In this document: in pieces, positions 8,267 to 11,689 of the stretch | Numbering within the stretch: position 1 is the stretch's first letter | Layout: every line of letters starts with the position of its first letter | Source of the DNA: Geosiphon pyriformis | Taxonomy: Eukaryota > Glomeromycota > Glomeromycetes > Archaeosporales > Geosiphonaceae | Assembly: GCA_016748015.1 (NCBI GenBank) | Contig: JAAOMT010000293.1 | Location: 1 to 11,689 of the forward strand | DNA length: 11,689 nt | Direction: 5' to 3' | Notes under the pieces: generated by a model | The model's input: the letters and a program-made list of their open reading frames with translations, nothing else | Told to the model about the DNA's origin: nothing | The model's database searches: none | Made by a program: the position numbers and the translations under genes

Positions 8267-8491
8267 ATGGCTTTTGGTTTCATATTTTGCTTGTTAACTG
8301 CTTTGTATATTTACTTTATAAAGACTTTATATAAATATCTAATTACTGTTAAAAAGTATTTATATGATGTATTATATTTAAATATAGTGTATTTGTTCTG
8401 TAATAAAACTAAGATGTCTGATTATGCTTTTAGATGTTTTTCAAACAAAACTACTTGTAATAAAATTTTAAAAAAGTTTAAAAAATTATAA
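8267..8491 (+). pseudogene. LINE copy 1: C-terminal Cys/His (zinc-knuckle-like) region
   Basis: A 74-codon open stretch in frame 2. TALYIYFIKTLYKYLITVKK leads to YLYDVLYLN and then to the motif YLFC-x7-Y-x3-C (residues 42-57 counted from 8267). LINEs of the RNase H type commonly have C-x2-C-x7-8-H-x3-4-C here, so residue 42 Tyr is probably a former Cys (TGT to TAT) and residue 53 Tyr a former His (CAT to TAT). Cys45 and Cys57 remain. The motif is thought to help the protein bind its RNA or target DNA. The ATG at 8267 is not a gene start; family-like sequence precedes it, and the frame differs from that of the RNase H because of an indel between 8199 and 8267. Confidence 0.72.
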
Positions 8492-8579
8492 ATATTATTT
8501 GTAAATATTGCTATATTTTTTTTTGTAGTTTAGTAAAACTTGTTTTTTTATGTATATAATATTGAATAATATATTATTT

Positions 8580-8930
8580 TAGTAAAAAAAACTTGTATCT
8601 AAAAGCTAGTATTATAAAACTTTAATAGTCTTAGGTGGTTTTGAACTAACTGGTAAGTTTGTTATAAATTTTATAAAAAACTTAATATTAACTTACAAAT
8701 TCAAAATAAAATTTTGCAGATTTGTATACAAAACTAATTTAAAAAAAGAAGATTTAGTAGTTGTCAATATTGATACAGAACTTTGTAAAAATAGTAGTAT
8801 AAGCAAATTAGATAATAGAACAGTTATATTATTAAGTATTAAGAAAAATAAAAGAGTATATTTTGATGTATTTTAAATATTTGTTTTTTTTGGTCTAGAT
8901 AGTAACATAGTAGTAATAACTAATATATAA
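8580..8930 (+). pseudogene. LINE copy 1: C-terminal tail of the polyprotein, to the stop codon
   Basis: Frame 3 is open for long runs: GGFELTGKFVINFIKNLIL, KKEDLVVVNIDTELCKNSS, NRTVILLSIKKNKRVYFDVF, then a TAA, then FVFFGLDSNIVVITNI and TAA at 8928-8930. The stretch from 8628 to the internal TAA at 8874 is about 82 codons without a stop, which is unlikely by chance here. The last block is matched in copy 2 by FFFGLNNSINIVINI ending at TAA 10635-10637, which supports 8928-8930 as the position of the ancestral terminus or of a shared converted codon. No domain is recognised in the tail. Confidence 0.7.
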
Positions 8931-9035
8931 TTTTGTCTTAATTGGCTTAAATGGCTAGTCACATATAACAAGTATATAAATTGTATTTAGTTTATAATAT
9001 GTATATGTCATATGTTTTTAGATAGCAATTAGATT
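8931..9035 (+). repeat. LINE copy 1: 3' UTR, repeated in copy 2
   Basis: Positions 8931-8969 align with 10638-10676 without gaps: 28 of 39 bases are identical and ten of the eleven differences are transitions. A 3' UTR kept in both copies fits the RNA end recognised by a LINE reverse transcriptase. The exact 3' end and any poly(A) or simple-repeat tail cannot be fixed in this AT-rich context. After the TAA the same frame continues as FCLNWLKWLVTYN in copy 1, so a longer protein whose Gln codon became TAA is an alternative. Confidence 0.65.
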
Positions 9036-9061
9036 TTATTTGTTAAAACATAATAGTAATA

Positions 9062-9190
9062 ATTTGTAGAAATTTAAAATATAAAGCTAATTTTTTTAAA
9101 AACTTTCTAAATAAGACCTTATATTATTATTTTTTATATAGCTTTAAGTTTTTTAAACAAGTACAGACTGAAAATAAAATTGTATTTTTA
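9062..9190 (+). pseudogene. LINE copy 2: start of readable post-RT region
   Basis: Frame 2 reads LKYKANFFKNFLNKTLYYY and continues without a stop through FLYSFKFFKQVQTENKIVF to a TAA near 9188. Residue by residue this is colinear with copy 1 (SLKTFGQIQTEEKASFV), but the residues differ independently, so copy 2 is not simply a recent duplicate of the decayed copy 1. About 40 codons without a stop support ancestral coding sequence. Upstream of 9062 the match fades, and the 5' boundary is placed near 9044. Confidence 0.7.
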
Positions 9191-9420
9191 ATTTTTTAAA
9201 TGCTTTAATATTGTTAATTATTTTTTTAAATATAAATATATAAATTTACAGATTACTAGTTAAATTTTAAAAAATTTATTACAGTTTTCTATTAAATTGA
9301 AAATTAGTTTAAATTATATTAAATTGCAATGTTTTATTAGTAATCTTTTTTTTTGTATTTTATGATTTTAATAATTTTTTTGTTTTAAATATTAAGTATA
9401 AAGTTATATTATAAAATAAT

Positions 9421-9560
9421 AAGTTCTTTAAAAAAAATTGATGTTATTTTTAGTAAACAATTATTAGATCAAAATAGACAAATTTTTAAATAAAAAATTT
9501 TTATTATTAAAAAAACTTAATTTTAAAGATCCTAAGTTTTACTAATTTACTGTTATTACA
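9421..9560 (+). pseudogene. LINE copy 2: linker block before RNase H
   Basis: From the TCT at 9426 one frame reads SLKKIDVIFSKQLLDQNRQI, equivalent to the SLKRFKMAFVEQLLDKKN block of copy 1 at 7392 on. A neighbouring frame then reads KKLNFKDPKFY, then FTVIT, equivalent to the WKQLNLWGFVLK block of copy 1. In the second block copy 2 keeps an Asp-Pro that copy 1 has lost, so each copy preserves different ancestral residues. One frameshift separates the two parts. Confidence 0.65.
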
Positions 9561-9639
9561 AATTTTTTTTAAAATAAAATTTTTTTTATAGCTTTTTTGT
9601 TTTTTATTTAAGTTCTAATTATTAAAGTATTTTTAATTT

Positions 9640-10200
9640 AAGTAATTTATTAATAATTAAAAATGTTTAATAAATATAAGACTGTTAATTATAAATATTT
9701 TTACAAATAATTTTTTAAAAAAATTAAGATTTTGTGTTGTATTCAATAAAATTATTATACACTTTAATGATTAAAGTTTAAATATTGGTGTTTAAATTAT
9801 TAGTTTAATGTTATTAATATTGATTAAACTATAAATTATTTTTTTAATTCTTAAATGTATTTTTTTTTTAATATAATTAATATTTATTTTAAAATTAAGC
9901 AGTTTTTAATACTTTTGTATTTAAACTTGGTTTGTTTTTACTTAATATTTATAATTAATAAGATGAATTAATACTATATATTTATTGTATAATATTTAAA
10001 TTTTTATATAAGCTTTGATTTTATTAGTTTAATATAAAATCAATTTGTAAACATATTTAATAAAAACTATATAAAGATTGTTTTTTGTTGCTGTTTAATA
10101 ATAATTATATAATAAGCAATATTTTAAGATAAGTTGGTTATATATATAATAATATTGAATTTTTATATCATATTTTTATATATAAGTTAAATATTAATAT
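9640..10200 (+). pseudogene. LINE copy 2: RNase H region, heavily eroded
   Basis: Nucleotide similarity to the RNase H of copy 1 is clear around 9779-9850, where a 22-base run differs by a single transition (copy 1 at 7776 on). The segment near 10030-10080 contains a weak equivalent of the SWIKIKSYNNN block of copy 1. Outside these anchors the sequence is too AT-rich to read as protein, and I cannot place the catalytic residues. The Cys/His region of copy 1 has no confident counterpart and may be largely deleted or unreadable. Confidence 0.45.
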
Positions 10201-10559
10201 ATACTTAAATGTATTAAATAATATATTTAATTTTTTATTTTTTATTTTTAATATATTGTTTTTATTATTATTAATATTATATTTGCTTGATTTTAATACT
10301 ATAATAATTTATTATATACTATGATATACAAAAATATTTTATTAAATATCTAATATACTAAAATTGTATTAATATTTAAGAATACAAAATAGTTTAATTT
10401 GTATTTAGTGCTTTTTATTTATTTTTTTAATAAAAAACCACAAAAAAAAATATAATTATATTGATTTAAATATAAAACTACTATAATAATTTATATAGTT
10501 TAATTAAATATTTATTAGATAGTATTATTTTTATGCTTAATATAAATAAAACTATAATT
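10201..10559. other. AT-rich stretch inside LINE copy 2 with no readable protein
   Basis: By position this should correspond to the part of the LINE between RNase H and the C-terminal tail. It is nearly pure A/T, stops are dense in all frames, and no block of copy 1 could be matched with confidence. Nothing else is seen in it. Confidence 0.4.
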
Positions 10560-10680
10560 ATTAATTTTGGTTTATATAATAAATATTTGTTTTTTTTTGG
10601 CTTAAATAATAGTATTAATATTGTTATAAATATATAATATCGTCTTAATTAGTTTAAATAATTGGTTATATATAGCAAAA
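10560..10680 (+). pseudogene. LINE copy 2: C-terminal tail and 3' UTR
   Basis: The frame ending at TAA 10635-10637 reads FFFGLNNSINIVINI, equivalent to FVFFGLDSNIVVITNI of copy 1. The bases after the stop (10638-10676) match the 3' UTR of copy 1 (8931-8969) with 28 of 39 identities and ten of eleven differences being transitions. This fixes the 3' end of copy 2 at about 10680-10700. Confidence 0.72.
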
Positions 10681-10941
10681 TATAAGTTATATTTTACTGT
10701 AAATACTTAATTTGTTTATATAAACTAAATAGTAATTAAACTATATTCTGTAAATATTTTAATAATAAAAAAATTTAATTTGTCAAATTTTTAATTATTA
10801 TGTATTTAATTTAAATTTTTTTCGAATTTTTGTTTTATAAACTACAGTCAAATTTTTATAAAAAAACACAATTAGAATATACAAATTATGTTTTATTTTA
10901 AAAATATTTTATTATAGAGTTTTATAATTGTTATTTATTTT

Positions 10942-11250
10942 TTAGAAACTTCTTTTATTTTTTATATTTATATAATTTTTTTTAAGTAAATTTTGGTTTT
11001 CTATATATTAAAATTTTTTTTTGTTAATTGTTTTTTAAATCTAATTATCTTTTTTAATGTTTATATATTTTTGTAATTGTAATTATAGCAGATAAAAATT
11101 TTTTAATTTTTTTTCTAAGTTATTAATTATATTAATTTCAATTTAAGTAGCTAAAATTATATCTACAATTTTATTATTATTAAGAATATTTTTAGTTGTC
11201 AATAATTTATCAATTATTACAGTATAATTTTCGAAATTTTGACCAATTGT
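10942..11250 (-). pseudogene. Possible minus-strand coding relic, function unknown
   Basis: Read downward from 11250, one frame gives 35 codons without a stop, starting TIGQNFENYTVIIDKLLTTK and ending with VDIILAT. After one TAA follows NNLEKKLKNFYLL, then a TAA and QLQKYINIKK. All later interruptions are TAA or TAG, as in the relics elsewhere in the window. In random DNA of this composition a stop is expected about every ten codons, so the run is mildly unusual. It reads somewhat like a helical, Gag-like or transposase-like segment, but no family is recognised and chance cannot be excluded. Confidence 0.22.
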
Positions 11251-11351
11251 TATGTATTTAATAATAAATTATTAAATATATTTATAGTAATTAATGTTTT
11301 AAATTCTTGATTATAGAAAAAAAAAATTATTTTTTGTTAATTGTTTTAAAT
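11016..11351 (+). repeat. Loose direct repeat pair, about 20 bases, 313 bases apart
   Basis: TTTTTTGTTAATTGTTTT followed by AAAT occurs at about 11017-11040 (with two extra T) and again at about 11330-11351. The core GTTAATTG is not simple sequence, but the flanks are homopolymers, so significance is low. It could be a remnant of terminal repeats of an old element or coincidence. Confidence 0.25.
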
Positions 11352-11689
11352 TATAATAAATATTACTTAAAATTATATTGAATAACATAATCAATTTTTT
11401 TTTATGTTTAATTTATTTTTAAAAAATAAATTAATATTAGATAAAATTATATATATTATATTATTTAACTATTTAATATTAATTTTTTGTTCAAATTATT
11501 ATAAAATATGTTGACAATATAAATACTTATATTTGTTTTTGAAAATTTTCAATAATATTAGCATCTATTAGTTAAAAATATAATATTGTATTTAAAAAAA
11601 ATAGTATAAAGCAATATTAATTAATTGAAATAAATATTTTTTAATTGAATATAATAAGAAGTTAAATAATTAACCAAAAATAATATATA

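Larger units (their letters stand above)
5081..9035 (+). mobile_element. LINE (non-LTR) retrotransposon copy 1, 5'-truncated and decayed
   Basis: The remains of one large ORF2-type polyprotein can be followed colinearly: a region upstream of RT, RT blocks with motif C at 6571-6582, a post-RT linker, an RNase H with its Y-T-D Asp at 7675, a C-terminal Cys/His motif at 8390-8440, a long tail and a stop at 8928-8930. RT without protease or integrase, followed by RNase H and a C-terminal Cys/His motif, indicates a LINE of the I/Tad-like type; the clade assignment is inference. The AP endonuclease domain expected upstream is absent, which fits 5' truncation during target-primed reverse transcription. 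The frame changes about thirteen times (near 5588, 5725, 5817, 6062, 6195, 6490, 6657, 7045, 7300, 7446, 7640, 8230 and 8500). Stops replace Trp, Gln and Arg codons. The start at 5081 is where the family-like frame becomes readable; the true junction may be a little upstream. Confidence 0.88.
9044..10700 (+). mobile_element. LINE retrotransposon copy 2, same family and orientation, older and shorter
   Basis: Alignable anchors to copy 1 occur in the same order: TACAGACTGA at 9162-9171 (copy 1 7091-7100), the block around 9426-9560 (7392-7500), GTTATTAATATTGATTAAACTA at 9810 on (7776 on), and the tail with its stop at 10635-10637 (8928-8930). The offset falls from 2071 to 2034 to 1707, so copy 2 has lost about 360 bases in total, most of them between RNase H and the tail. 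It begins inside the RT thumb or post-RT region, so it is strongly 5'-truncated. Composition is even richer in A and T than in copy 1. It lies directly behind the end of copy 1, head to tail. Confidence 0.82.
10701..11689. other. AT-rich region without a recognised gene
   Basis: Downstream of the second LINE copy the sequence is almost entirely A and T, with two CpGs (10823 and 11232). No plus-strand coding block of either element family is readable. A possible minus-strand coding relic (10942-11250) and a loose direct repeat (about 11016-11040 and 11330-11351) are described separately. It may be a third, older element. Confidence 0.5.

Noticed and set aside
7975-8491. Two small independent genes (7975-8199 and 8267-8491)
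   Set aside because: Both are surviving open parts of the LINE polyprotein C-terminal half, separated by a frameshift. The initiator codons fall inside continuous family-like sequence.
9100-11689. Mitochondrial or organelle DNA, suggested by the extreme AT content
   Set aside because: No organellar gene, tRNA or rRNA is readable, and the region contains the second LINE copy colinear with copy 1.
10701-11689. Runs of A and T as terminators, promoters or origins
   Set aside because: Such runs occur everywhere in the window by composition, so no individual site can be supported.

Overview
This window is a graveyard of decayed retrotransposons in extremely AT-rich, CpG-starved eukaryotic DNA. 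No intact protein gene, rRNA, tRNA or CRISPR array could be supported. Both element families, a Ty3/Gypsy LTR element and a LINE with an RNase H domain and a C-terminal Cys/His motif, resemble families I associate with fungi, most closely arbuscular mycorrhizal fungi (Rhizophagus-like). The domain calls are firm; the host assignment is an inference.

Layout, all elements on the + strand. (1) 1-3608: Ty3/Gypsy pol relic in the order aspartic protease, Cys-rich linker, reverse transcriptase, RNase H, integrase; gag and the 5' LTR lie outside the window. (2) 3609-4260: coding-like remnant with no recognised domain. (3) 4261-5080: non-coding DNA that could contain the 3' LTR, with a degenerate 12-bp tandem array at 4368-4474. 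(4) 5081 to about 9035: a 5'-truncated LINE, running from upstream of the reverse transcriptase through RNase H, Cys/His motif, long C-terminal tail, stop at 8928-8930 and 3' UTR. (5) About 9044-10700: a second, older and shorter LINE copy of the same family in the same orientation, from the post-RT region to the same 3' end. (6) 10700-11689: AT-rich DNA with only a weak minus-strand coding-like stretch.

The striking feature is the mode of decay. From about 429 to 2590 the Gypsy polyprotein stays in one frame for about 720 codons yet carries roughly thirty in-frame stops; those that can be aligned fall where the family has Gln, Trp or Arg. Catalytic Asp and Glu codons are repeatedly Asn or Lys: the RT motif is YLNN in the Gypsy element and FVNN in the LINE. 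These are C-to-T or G-to-A changes, and only about seven CpG dinucleotides remain in 11.7 kb. This fits methylation-linked deamination or a RIP-like hypermutation process followed by AT drift. LINE copy 1 adds about a dozen frameshifts, and copy 2 is more eroded still, so decay increases from left to right.

The short open frames in the window are surviving pieces of these polyproteins, not separate genes. I found no evidence of a new functional system; what deserves attention is the mutational signature, the adjacent LINE copies and a few unexplained segments.
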